Shown here: one piece after another, positions 1 through 7,098 of the stretch
Position numbering within the stretch: position 1 is the stretch's first letter
How the letters are laid out: each line of letters opens with the position of its first letter
DNA from: Saprospiraceae bacterium
Lineage (GTDB): Bacteria > Bacteroidota > Bacteroidia > Chitinophagales > Saprospiraceae
Length of the DNA stretch: 14,325 bases
Reading direction: 5' to 3'
Assembly (NCBI GenBank): GCA_016719615.1
Contig: JADJYQ010000004.1
Location: 1-14,325, forward strand
Translations under genes and position numbers: made by a program
The notes under the pieces: model-generated
Database searches by the model: none
What the model was told of the DNA's origin: nothing
What the model saw: the letters and a program-made list of their open reading frames with translations, nothing else

Positions 1-308
1 AATAAGTTAATCTTTTAGGCTCTCCACCTTGCGCTGGAATTAAATAAATTTCCGGTATTGCCATCGTACTGACCAGAAAATGCAATGTTCTTAAAGTCAA
101 GGGAGAAAAACGTCTGCAAACATTCCATAACCTATGACTGGTCAATTTTTCGGACTGTACCCCCCGTTGGAGATACGGAATATAAATCACCGGCATAACT
201 AAAGGCGATCTGGTCATTGGAAATGGTCGGAAACCGAAGTAATCAGGATTCCTGACCCGATAAGCCATTCATAAGTACAAATAAAAATAAAATGGATAGG
301 TAACGCAT
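1..308 (-). CDS. Tricorn-like S41 peptidase, N-terminal part (partial, broken)
   Basis: Reading leftward from the ATG at 308-306, the product begins with a signal peptide (MRYLSILFLFVLMNGLSGQ). A beta-propeller blade typical of tricorn-like/TolB-type peptidases follows: RFPTISNDQIAFSYAGDLYS, then a TGG turn, then DFKNIAFSGQYDGNT, EIYLIPAQGGEPKRLT in a shifted frame. Tricorn homologues carry such N-terminal propellers before PDZ and S41 serine-peptidase domains and act in the periplasm or cytoplasm on peptides; the catalytic part would lie outside the window. As written the frame is broken by an in-frame TGA at codon 22 (243-245) and by shifts near 130 and 65. The blade similarity continues across all of these, so I read it as one gene with sequence errors, or less likely a pseudogene. 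Another PD40-propeller secreted protein is possible, since only about 100 residues are visible. Confidence 0.6.
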
Positions 309-337
309 GGATACTGTTTTAAGATTAAGAATTTCAA

Positions 338-345
338 CAAATGTA
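338..345 (-). promoter_or_regulatory. Candidate Bacteroidota -7 promoter box
   Basis: On the minus strand this reads TACATTTG, an exact match to the Bacteroidota -7 consensus TAnnTTTG. It lies 29 bases upstream of the ATG at 308, giving a predicted leader of about 23 bases. No convincing TTG element is seen about 20 bases further upstream, only a T-rich stretch, so the call rests on one box. Confidence 0.35.
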
Positions 346-420
346 CGGAAAGGAGTTTCGTATTTAAAAATCACCACAAAGAAACTGAAGGAAATGGTAA
401 AATAAAGGAATTGACTCAGG

Positions 421-497
421 CTTTTTATATTAAAATATTATTTAATATATATTCAATTGTATTAATGATATATATATATATAATTAATTTATAATTT
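421..497. repeat. AT-only spacer with a (TA)7 tract
   Basis: This stretch is almost entirely A and T and contains seven TA dinucleotides at 469-482. It separates the kbl stop codon from the leader of the downstream peptidase gene on the minus strand. I see no GC-containing terminator stem; AT-rich hairpins are possible but not distinctive. Confidence 0.5.
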
Positions 498-1689
498 TTA
501 CTTAAAAAGAACCCCAAGCTGAGTACCTACTTTTATAAATGCGTTTACACATTTTTCGAGATGCTCCATCTCATGAACTGCGAATATTTGAACCCTGATC
601 CGGGCCTTCCCTTGCGGCACTACCGGATAAAAGAAACCAATCACATAAATCCCTTCTTTTAACAAAGCCGCTGCAAAATCTTGAGCCAGGGTGGCCTCAT
701 ACAGCATCACCGGTACAATGGGATGTTCGCCGGGCACAATATTAAAACCGGCAGCGGTCATCGCATTTCGAAAATATTTGGTATTGGCTTCCAGTTTATC
801 CCGCAATTGGGTTGAAGCACTTAGCAATTCGAGCACTTTATAGATGCTCCAACAATCGAAGGTGCAAGTGTATTTGAAAACAAATAAGGTCTGGATCGTT
901 GCCTCAGCATATCCACAATTTCTTTCCGGGCGGCAGTAAATCCTCCAGATGCTCCACCTAATGCTTTTCCATAGGTCCCGGTAATGATATCAATGCGACC
1001 TAAGACGTTGCGATATTCATGGGTTCCACGGCCGGTCTTTCCCATAAAACCGCTGGCGTGGCATTCGTCGATCATGACCATGGCCTGATAGTGATCTGCG
1101 AGATCACAAATTTTATCTAGTTGTGCGATGGTCCCATCCATTGAAAAACCCCATCTGTAACGATGAGTTTTCTCCTTGCTGTAGATGCTTCTTTCAATTT
1201 TTGTTCGAGGTCATCCATATTGTTGTTCAGATATCTGAAGCGTTGTGCTTTGCATAAACGGATTCCGTCAATTATAGAAGCGTGATTCAATTCATCCGAT
1301 ATAATGGCATCCTGTTCATTCAATAAAGGTTCAAATACGCCACCATTCGCATCAAATGCCGCAGCATACAAGATGCAATCTTCCATTCCCAAAAAATCTG
1401 CTGTTTGCCTTTCAAGCATTTTGTGCTGATCCTGCGTTCCGCAAATAAATCGCACGGAAGACATGCCGTAGCCATAGTGATCGATAGCTGTTTTAGCTGC
1501 TGCTATAACTTGTGGATGTGATGATAATCCCAGATAATTATTGGCACAAAAGTTCAGCACTTTGCCGCCTTCAAGTGTATCGATCAAAGCACTTTGGGGT
1601 GAAGTGATGGTTCTTTCCTTTTTATACAATCCTGCGTCCTGAATCCCTTTTAATTCTGCAGCCAGTTGTTCTTTTACTTGTCCGTACAT
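498..1689 (-). CDS. kbl: Glycine C-acetyltransferase (2-amino-3-ketobutyrate CoA ligase)
   Basis: This PLP enzyme cleaves 2-amino-3-ketobutyrate with CoA to glycine and acetyl-CoA, the second step of threonine degradation. The sequence follows E. coli Kbl nearly end to end: INFCANNYLGL-like N-terminus (VLNFCANNYLGLSSHPQ), SVRFICGTQD, FDANGG, DELNHASIIDGIRLCKA, then DIITGTYGKALGGASGG, which contains the PLP-binding lysine, RQRSRPYLFSNTLAP, and the C-terminal EGIYVIGFFYPVVPQGKARIR. Two one-base losses break the frame: in the T5 run (minus strand) at 1144-1148, where DGVFSMDGT should be read, and in the T3 run at 837-839, where ASIKVLELLSAS should be read. Restoring both gives 397 residues, against 398 for E. 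coli Kbl. The start at 1689 lies 19 bases after the tdh stop, consistent with co-transcription. Confidence 0.93.
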
Positions 1690-1708
1690 ATCGAAGATTT
1701 ATGGATGA

Positions 1709-2652
1709 TCAATTGGAAGGTTGTTGTGCTTTCAACATTTGTATCATTTCCGAGGTCATTTTTTCAAGATCGTAATGGGATTCCAGTTCCAATCTTTTCT
1801 CCTTCGCTATCGTCTATACTTTCATTCCATGACTTGGCAATGGCTTGTCTGAAATCAGGTATATAATTTATGCTAAAGCCGGAGATATGCTTTTGAATTT
1901 CTACAGCCAATTCTGCAGGGGTAAAACTCATGCCTGCAAGATTGTAACTGGTACGCACCCGGATGTTTTCTTTTGGTGCATCCATAAGTTCAAGGGTAGC
2001 CCTTATACTGTCATCCATATAGATCATTGGCAATCGCGTATCAGCCTCCAAAAACATGTATAGGTTCCATTTTTGATAGCTTCATGAAAAATTTCAACGG
2101 CATAATCCGTAGTGCCACCACCCGGAGGCGATTGCCAGCCTACTACCCGGATACCTAAGCGACCTAACATCCAAACCATAGCGTTGGTGAAAATAATTGC
2201 ACCACAACTCGCCACTGTGCTTACTGATACCGTACACGGTGGTTGGAACAAAAATAGTTTGTTGCGGCGTCATGTGTTTCGGTGTGGTCGGACCATAAAT
2301 AGCAATGGTGCTTGGATAAAAAACTTTCTCCAATTTCATTTCGACCGCTGTATTCAGGACATTCAACAGCCCTGCATATTGATGTTCAGGTATTTATCGG
2401 ATCCTGCTCGCCTCTTGCGGAAAGAATAGCCGCCAAGTGATAGATCTGGGTGACATTATACTTTAGAACAGCCTGCCGAATGCTTTCCTGATCCAAAACA
2501 TTGATGAGTTCATAAGGTCCGCTGGGATGTGATGGCGCTTTTAAATCAGAGCTGATGACAGCTTCACGACCCCATTTCTGCCGAAGTGCTTCAACCAGGA
2601 CAGTGCCGATCTGACCGTTTGCTCCCAGTACTAAAACTCTAGTTTGGCCCAT
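1709..2652 (-). CDS. tdh: L-threonine 3-dehydrogenase, SDR/epimerase-type
   Basis: This is the NAD-dependent, short-chain-dehydrogenase type of threonine dehydrogenase, unrelated to the zinc-dependent E. coli Tdh. It oxidises threonine to 2-amino-3-ketobutyrate, the substrate of the adjacent Kbl. Visible landmarks are the N-terminal Rossmann motif GANGQIG, IYHLAAILSARGEQDP, YPSTIAIYGPTTPK, the catalytic YGISK (YxxxK), RYPG followed by PPGGGTTDYAVEIFHEA, RLPMIYMDDSIRATLELM, YNLAGMSFTPAELA and a C-terminal HYDLEKMTSEMIQML. Frame breaks lie near 2387, 2370, 2146, at the A5 run 2050-2054, the T4 run 1795-1798 and the G3 run 1777-1779. Adding back seven bases gives 316 residues, the normal family length. 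The ATG at 2652 directly precedes the Rossmann strand, so this start is well supported. Confidence 0.9.
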
Positions 2653-2670
2653 TTCTCCGAATTTGATGGC

Positions 2671-2678
2671 GAAAGATA
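2671..2678 (-). promoter_or_regulatory. Candidate -7 box for tdh-kbl
   Basis: The minus strand reads TATCTTTC, seven of eight positions of TAnnTTTG, ending 18 bases before the tdh ATG. The predicted leader is about a dozen bases. No clear -33 element is visible. Confidence 0.25.
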
Positions 2679-2812
2679 GGGGATTTTAACAGATGTAAAA
2701 AATCATCTCAAATACGCTGATTTTAAAGATCATTTTAAACTAATTCCATCTTCATGAGAACTAAGCTCCAAAACAATACGGGAATATTATCCGTTAAACA
2801 TCAAATGATATT

Positions 2813-3406
2813 GTGTTGCGAAATATTTACTTACCTATAATCCTTTTATTTCAGGTCCATTGCCTCATTTCACAAAATGTACTAAATTATTTTAACGCAA
2901 TAGCCGTCGATAAAAACATTTTACTGGAATGGCAAATGACTCAGGGCCAAACATGTGATGGAATCAGAATACTGCATTCGACGGATTCTATATCGTTTAT
3001 TGAAATTGGATTTATTGGTGGTATTTGCGGCGGTAAAATCGAGACCGTTACTTATCAATTCACACAAAGGTCCTCAATTGAACAGTAAACATTATTATCA
3101 GCTTGAATTTGGAAATGTGGGTCCCAGTGAAACAGTCTCCGTTTTACTACTCGATTTTTCAAATGGCTATATCATTAGTCCGCATCCGGCACAAAACAAT
3201 TCCCTACTCTACTTTAAACCAACAAATCCGAAATATCAACTTTCGATCTACCAAAACAATGGTCAAATTTTATTGAAATCGAAACAGATCAAAATTATTT
3301 TGAATTGAGTCCGCATCAAATTCCGAATGGAGTTCACATTTTTGAAATCATTGATGCTCGTGGAATCCGGATCTCTTCCGGCAAAATAATTATTTTAAAT
3401 GAGTGA
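2813..3406 (+). CDS. Small secreted protein with T9SS type A sorting domain
   Basis: The N-terminus is hydrophobic and ends in a signal-peptide-like site (IYLPIILLFQVHCLISQ). A beta-rich segment follows (VDKNILLEWQM, IRILHSTDSISFIEIGFIGG). After a frame shift near 3062 it continues as KHYYQLEFGNVGPSE, and after a second at about 3270 it ends as SPHQIPNGVHIFEIIDARG, KIIILNE. The last roughly 75 residues have the layout of a T9SS type A C-terminal sorting domain: a PxPA motif (SPHPAQNN), a GQ turn (IYQNNGQIL), a GVHIFEI strand and a final KIII strand. The domain would direct export through the outer membrane. The repaired length is about 197 residues. The start is unsure: GTG at 2813 fits the frame, while the ATG at 2805 is out of frame unless another base is missing. 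The function of the body is unknown. Confidence 0.75.
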
Positions 3407-3432
3407 TATGGTTTTCATTATTTAAAATAATT
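3388..3432 (+). terminator. AT-rich hairpin across the stop codon
   Basis: The 13-base arms AATTATTTTAAAT (3388-3400) and ATTTAAAATAATT (3420-3432) are perfectly complementary, with a 19-base loop holding the TGA stop at 3404-3406. A short T-run (ACTTTTAC) follows. It is placed as a terminator for the small T9SS gene, but the stem has no GC pairs, so termination strength is uncertain. Confidence 0.4.
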
Positions 3433-3727
3433 ACTTTTACTGAATTATCAATCCAAAATTTGAAGTTTATATATTTTGAGATTTTTAAACAAATTTTAAA
3501 TGCATTTATAAATGCATATTTACATCCGTATTTATATAATATGTAGTATTCACACATGCAGTTTCGATAAAATTTGCAAGTTCTCTGTTAACTCCCAAAT
3601 AATGGTTGAAAACCTTTTCTTTTAATGAACTCCTTGATCCCGAACGAATGCCCATAAAATAAGCATAACAGGCAGTTCAATGCCGGTCCCAAAAAAATTG
3701 AATACCTTTGTGACCAATTGATGCATT
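3433..3727. other. Intergenic region before arcA
   Basis: AT-rich, with a TTAAATGCATTTATAAATGCAT double palindrome-like element near 3497-3518 and a candidate promoter at its right end. A short minus-strand reading frame (35 codons from 3726) is present but not convincing. I see no RNA gene here. Confidence 0.4.
3703..3710 (+). promoter_or_regulatory. Candidate -7 box for the arcA operon
   Basis: TACCTTTG is an exact TAnnTTTG match ending 17 bases before the arcA ATG at 3728, implying a leader of about ten bases. No good -33 TTG lies at the expected distance. Confidence 0.35.
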
Positions 3728-4974
3728 ATGAAACAAGGGGTATACGTTGATTCGAAATCAACAAATTATTAAAAGTGATCATCCACAGTCCGGATGAGGA
3801 TCGACCGCATCAGTCCGAAGCGCGCTACCGAATTGCTTTTCGACGATATTGTACACCTGCCCACCATGCGCAGGGAACATCATATCTTTCGATCCGTATT
3901 GGTGAAATTTCTGGGCGAAAAAAACGTGCTGGAAACCCAACAACTCATCAAGGAATCATTAGATGCCGATGAAAAGATCAAAACCGAGGTCATGGATATG
4001 ATCCGCGATTTTGAAGAATTGCCAAAAGCCTACTTTTCAGAATTGTGCAAAATGGATCACCATACTTTATCAAGTATTGATTTCGGCTATTACAAAAAGA
4101 AGATCAGATCTATTTTGATCCGATCCCCAATTTTATTTTACGCGGGATATCGCCTTGACCATCAAAGATCATATTGTCATTACCAAAGCATCCAAATCCG
4201 TTAGACATCGCGAAAATCTGCTGACGCGGTTTATTTTGCATGCACATCCGGATTTCAGTTATCTCGCGAATGAAAACAAACTGATCAATTTGAATGTGAT
4301 CGATGATTATCCACCCTCTAAAAAAGGAGAACCCATTAGCATCGAAGGCGGTGACCTCATGTTACTCAACGAAGAATATTTACTCATCGGCAGTAGCGAA
4401 CGCACCACTGACCACGCACTTCAAACTCTAAAACGCGTATTATTTGAAAAGATCTGATCAAAAATGTGGTTGAAGTGGATGTTCCCCAAGGAACGTTCCT
4501 TTATGCATATTGATACGCTGTTCACGCAATTCGATCACCATCGTTTTATCGGATTCAAACCCATTGTAAAAAGATGGACTGGGTTCGTATGTAACGGTTT
4601 ACAGAAAATCAGGCAGCGTTGTAGAGTATCCTTCTGTCATCGACTTGATGCATGATGAGATCAGTCCGAACATCGAGTTCATTTGGAGCGGGAATGGAGA
4701 ATCGCCTTATCAGGAAAGGGAACAGTGGACCGACGGCTGCAACTTACTCACTTTAAGGCCGGGTGTTGCACTTACCTATGACCGAAATCCGGTAACGGAA
4801 ACCGCATTTCGCAATGCAGGTTATAAGATCATACATGCCACCGAATTATTAAAAACTGATTTCGATCCAGATCAAATTCATAAAACAATCATCACCTTGC
4901 CTTCCAGCGAACTCTCCAGAGCCCGTGGGGGCCCACATTGTATGTCCTGTCCGGTGTTACGAGCCATAAACTAA
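3728..4974 (+). CDS. arcA: Arginine deiminase
   Basis: Arginine deiminase hydrolyses L-arginine to citrulline and ammonia. Despite several frame shifts, the family's motifs appear in order: VIIHSPDE, LLFDDIVHLPTMRREH, then PNFIFTRDIA (substrate-binding Asp, recovered by adding one T near 4140), SIEGGDLMLL (Glu/Asp), IGSSERTT, FMHIDTLFT (catalytic His-x-Asp), REQWTDGCNLLTLRPG, and SRARGGPHCMSCPV with the nucleophilic Cys. The start is the ATG at 3728 (MKQGVYVDSE); the usual N-terminal strand KVIIHSPDE follows after one missing base. Further breaks lie near 3795, 4110, 4140, 4458-4500 and 4570-4620. The repaired length is about 415 residues, normal for the family. No ornithine carbamoyltransferase, carbamate kinase or arginine antiporter gene is next to it, so a role in a full arginine deiminase energy pathway cannot be claimed. 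Confidence 0.9.
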
Positions 4975-5016
4975 CGAACGTTAATACATTTTTATGGTAA
5001 ACTTACCTAAAGTCAA

Positions 5017-5441
5017 ATGATATTCAGGCATCAAATTCAGGTAAGGGTCAGGTATAGCGAAACAGATCAGATGGGATATGTATATTATGGAAACTATACC
5101 CAATACTTTGAACTGGGTCGTGTAAGCCATGCGCGCCATGGGAATAAGGTATGCGGATCTGGAAAACGAACATAAAATCTGGATGCCAGTCGTATCTATG
5201 CATGTCAGATATCTCAGGCCTGCCCGTTATGATGAATTATTGAACATCCATACTTGTGTAAAAGAACCTAACAATGATCTCATAAGATTTGACACGGAAA
5301 TTTACAATGAAGAAGGAAAATTATTGAATGCCGCACATGTCATCCTTTGTTTTTGGGATGCGCAAGCCGGCAAAAAAAATTTCCGTACCCGATTTTGTGC
5401 TATACAAATTGAAAGCCCATTTTGAAAACCCAACGAAATAA
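5017..5441 (+). CDS. YbgC-like acyl-CoA thioesterase (4HBT hotdog fold)
   Basis: A single-domain hotdog thioesterase, a family that hydrolyses acyl-CoA thioesters in the cytoplasm. The N-terminus carries the 4HBT signature RVRYSETDQMGYVYYGNY followed by YFELGR; the Asp in ETDQMG is the expected catalytic residue. The middle (PVVSMHVRYLRPARYDELL) and the strand GKLLNAAHVILCFWD are also typical. Two frame breaks occur: about two bases missing near 5130 (GRVEAMRAMG expected) and one A too many in the A8 run at 5382-5389, after which the true end KISVPDFVLYKLKAHF and NPTK is read to the TAA at 5439-5441. The repaired length is 141 residues. It follows arcA by 42 bases and overlaps the next gene by about 20 bases. 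The substrate cannot be told from sequence. Confidence 0.87.
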
Positions 5442-6405
5442 ATTTAGCATTCAGCTTTTGAATTTGCCTTGGGTCCAAACTTTAAAACACTGGATGCAGG
5501 AACATTCCTTTCCGGGTTTTCGAGGAGTTCCCATTTACAAAGTGTTGCATTTTTTATATCAGGAATCGCAAAGAAACGATCTGAATATGCGTGCAAGTGC
5601 CATGACCTATCATTTTTTTCTGGCCCTCTTCCCTTCACTTATTTTCTTATTTACCTTGACGGCTTATTTGCCCAAAAATCTTGATTTTTATTCCGCACTA
5701 GAACATGCTTTACAATCCATACTCCCGCCGGGAGCGAAAGATTATGTGATCCACGACATTATTGAAAACATAAGACCCAAAGCTAAAAGTAGTTTTTTAT
5801 CTATTGGATTTGTGCTAGCCGTTTATTTTGGTTCTGAAGGAATTCTGGCGATGATGCGGGGATTTGATAAAACTTACAAACTGAGTTTCAGAAAGCGTAA
5901 CTGGATCGAAAAACAATTTACAGCCATCGGGCTCACCTTTGCATTGGGCATTCTCTTGATTGTATCGGTCGTGTCGATTATTGTAGGAGAGAAAGTGCTT
6001 ATAGGCGTTTTGAATTATATAGAATTATCCGGGTTTACTAAAATAGCCATCAGCAGTTTAAAATTTTTAGTAACCATTTTATTATTTTATTCAGTGATCT
6101 CCCTTGTTTATCGTTATGGTCCCTCAATTGAAAAACCCATCAAAGGAATTTCTCCGGGAGCTTTGTTTGCAACGCTATCGGTGATTGTAACATCCATTCT
6201 CTTTGGTATGTTTATCAATGCCTTTGGCACTTATCATAAAGTTTACGGAGCCATTAGTGCCCTCATCATTACCCTGGTCTGGCTTCGGTTAAACACTTTA
6301 TTACTGATCCTCGGTTTCGAATTGAATGCTGCTATTGTGGTCAACAGGGATTTGATGTTGGAAAGTCAAATGAATAAGAGGTTGTTGAAGGAGGAAGATG
6401 ATTGA
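5422..6405 (+). CDS. YihY/BrkB family inner-membrane protein
   Basis: This 327-residue protein is unbroken. It has about six membrane segments, roughly at residues 62-84, 123-144, 166-190, 208-230, 247-267 and 274-298, and the family pattern HSFPGFRGVPIY, MRASAMTYHFFLALFPSLIF, RYGPS and YGAISALIITLVWLRL ending in GFELNAA. The family was once called ribonuclease BN by error; its real function is not settled. The start is probably TTG at 5422: no ATG lies upstream in frame, a stop sits at 5410-5412, and the residues before the first ATG at codon 25 still align with Bacteroidota homologues as I recall them. The start lies inside the thioesterase end, which points to translational coupling. Confidence 0.88.
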   Translation: MKTQRNKFSIQLLNLPWVQTLKHWMQEHSFPGFRGVPIYKVLHFLYQESQRNDLNMRASAMTYHFFLALFPSLIFLFTLTAYLPKNLDFYSALEHALQSILPPGAKDYVIHDIIENIRPKAKSSFLSIGFVLAVYFGSEGILAMMRGFDKTYKLSFRKRNWIEKQFTAIGLTFALGILLIVSVVSIIVGEKVLIGVLNYIELSGFTKIAISSLKFLVTILLFYSVISLVYRYGPSIEKPIKGISPGALFATLSVIVTSILFGMFINAFGTYHKVYGAISALIITLVWLRLNTLLLILGFELNAAIVVNRDLMLESQMNKRLLKEEDD

Positions 6406-6522
6406 ATAAAATATTTCTTAAGGATAAATCATTATGGAATCCGATTTTTTGTTTTATTCGATTCAGCATACAGACAATTTTCATAATGTCAGAATCAGAA
6501 TTTCTCAATTTTGCTTCTTCTT

Positions 6523-6690
6523 CATTCTGTGAATTCTTTCATTCTGTAAATTCTGCTTCAGACAAGATTTACTTTCAGAATCAGAATTTGCAGAATTTTA
6601 GAATTTTCAAAATAAGACTTTTCTAAATCCCGTATTTCATTCTGTGAATTCTTTCATTCTGTAAATTCTGCTTCAGACAAGATTCTTTTG
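6523..6690. repeat. Minisatellite, copy A (two units, about 115 bp)
   Basis: Two units begin with CATTCTGTGAATTCTTTCAT at 6523 and 6638. The first runs 115 bases to 6637; the second shares its first 45 or so bases and then passes into the module-specific linker. Each full unit contains TTCTG/CAGAA inverted elements that could fold, for example CAGAATCAGAATTTGCAGAA against TTCTGTAAATTCTG. The stretch 6489-6515 resembles a degenerate end of a further unit. The rest of 6406-6522 shows nothing else recognisable. Confidence 0.85.
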
Positions 6691-6724
6691 TCCTAGCGAA
6701 TAATTATTATATTGAAGTTTAATA

Positions 6725-6786
6725 TTCAGGGTAAACCCTGATCTATCTAAGGGTAAACCCTGAATTTTAAAATTCAGGGTTTACCC
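6725..6786. repeat. Three-palindrome cluster, copy A
   Basis: TTCAGGGTAAACCCTGA (6725-6741) folds on itself with a TAAA loop. A perfect 36-bp palindrome follows at 6751-6786, made of GGGTAAACCCTGAATTTT and its reverse complement. GGGTAAACCCTGA therefore occurs twice in direct orientation, 22 bases apart, and once inverted. It lies between the YihY gene and the copy A secreted gene, about 310 bases before the ATG. No T-tract follows, so it is not a standard terminator. Confidence 0.9.
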
Positions 6787-6943
6787 CTTGTTTGCTTGCG
6801 GTTTCTATACCAACTTTGTTTCTACACATTTAGGAATTCATTCATTTGTAAAATATTTGCCGATGGTAAGAACACGCTTTTACTGATTGACATTCTGCAA
6901 ATAAATCAAATTAAAAAACAATTTTATTTGAATGCAGAGCCCA

Positions 6944-6966
6944 AAATTCAACCCATTGTTGAATTT
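6944..6966 (+). repeat. 9-bp hairpin in the copy A leader
   Basis: AAATTCAAC and GTTGAATTT are perfect arms around a CCATT loop. The same hairpin is found at 11471-11493. It also marks the left end of a tract that is almost identical in both copies. Confidence 0.7.
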
Positions 6967-7098
6967 ATTATCCATGAGAGTTTTTATTAAGAAATTCCAT
7001 GAAACACCATGAATAGAGTCACTACAAAAGGAATGGAGAAAAATTTGTTCCGAACACTCCATAAATCAAAGTAGGACATTACTTTTAAATTAAACACA

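Noticed and set aside
3504..3726. Minus-strand frames starting at 3726 (MHQLVTKVFNFFGTGIELPV) that could join a second frame ending near 3504
   Set aside because: It needs a frame shift, has no recognisable family, and would start almost back to back with the arcA ATG with the arcA promoter inside it. A broken small gene is possible but not supportable.
3775..3972. Alternative 65-codon frame at the start of arcA
   Set aside because: Only its first residues (MIIHSPDE) belong to arginine deiminase; the rest is an out-of-frame reading caused by missing bases near 3795.
6402..6626. Plus-strand reading frame of 74 codons after the YihY gene
   Set aside because: It runs through the minisatellite, is low in complexity, and resembles no protein; the equivalent units in copy B do not keep the frame.
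6725..6786. Palindrome cluster considered as a plain intrinsic terminator for the YihY operon
   Set aside because: No T-tract follows on either strand, and its nested direct repeats and exact conservation in copy B do not fit a simple terminator.
6796..6990. Plus-strand reading frame of 64 codons upstream of copy A
   Set aside because: The homologous stretch in copy B has substitutions that introduce stops, so it is not conserved as coding sequence; it is leader DNA.
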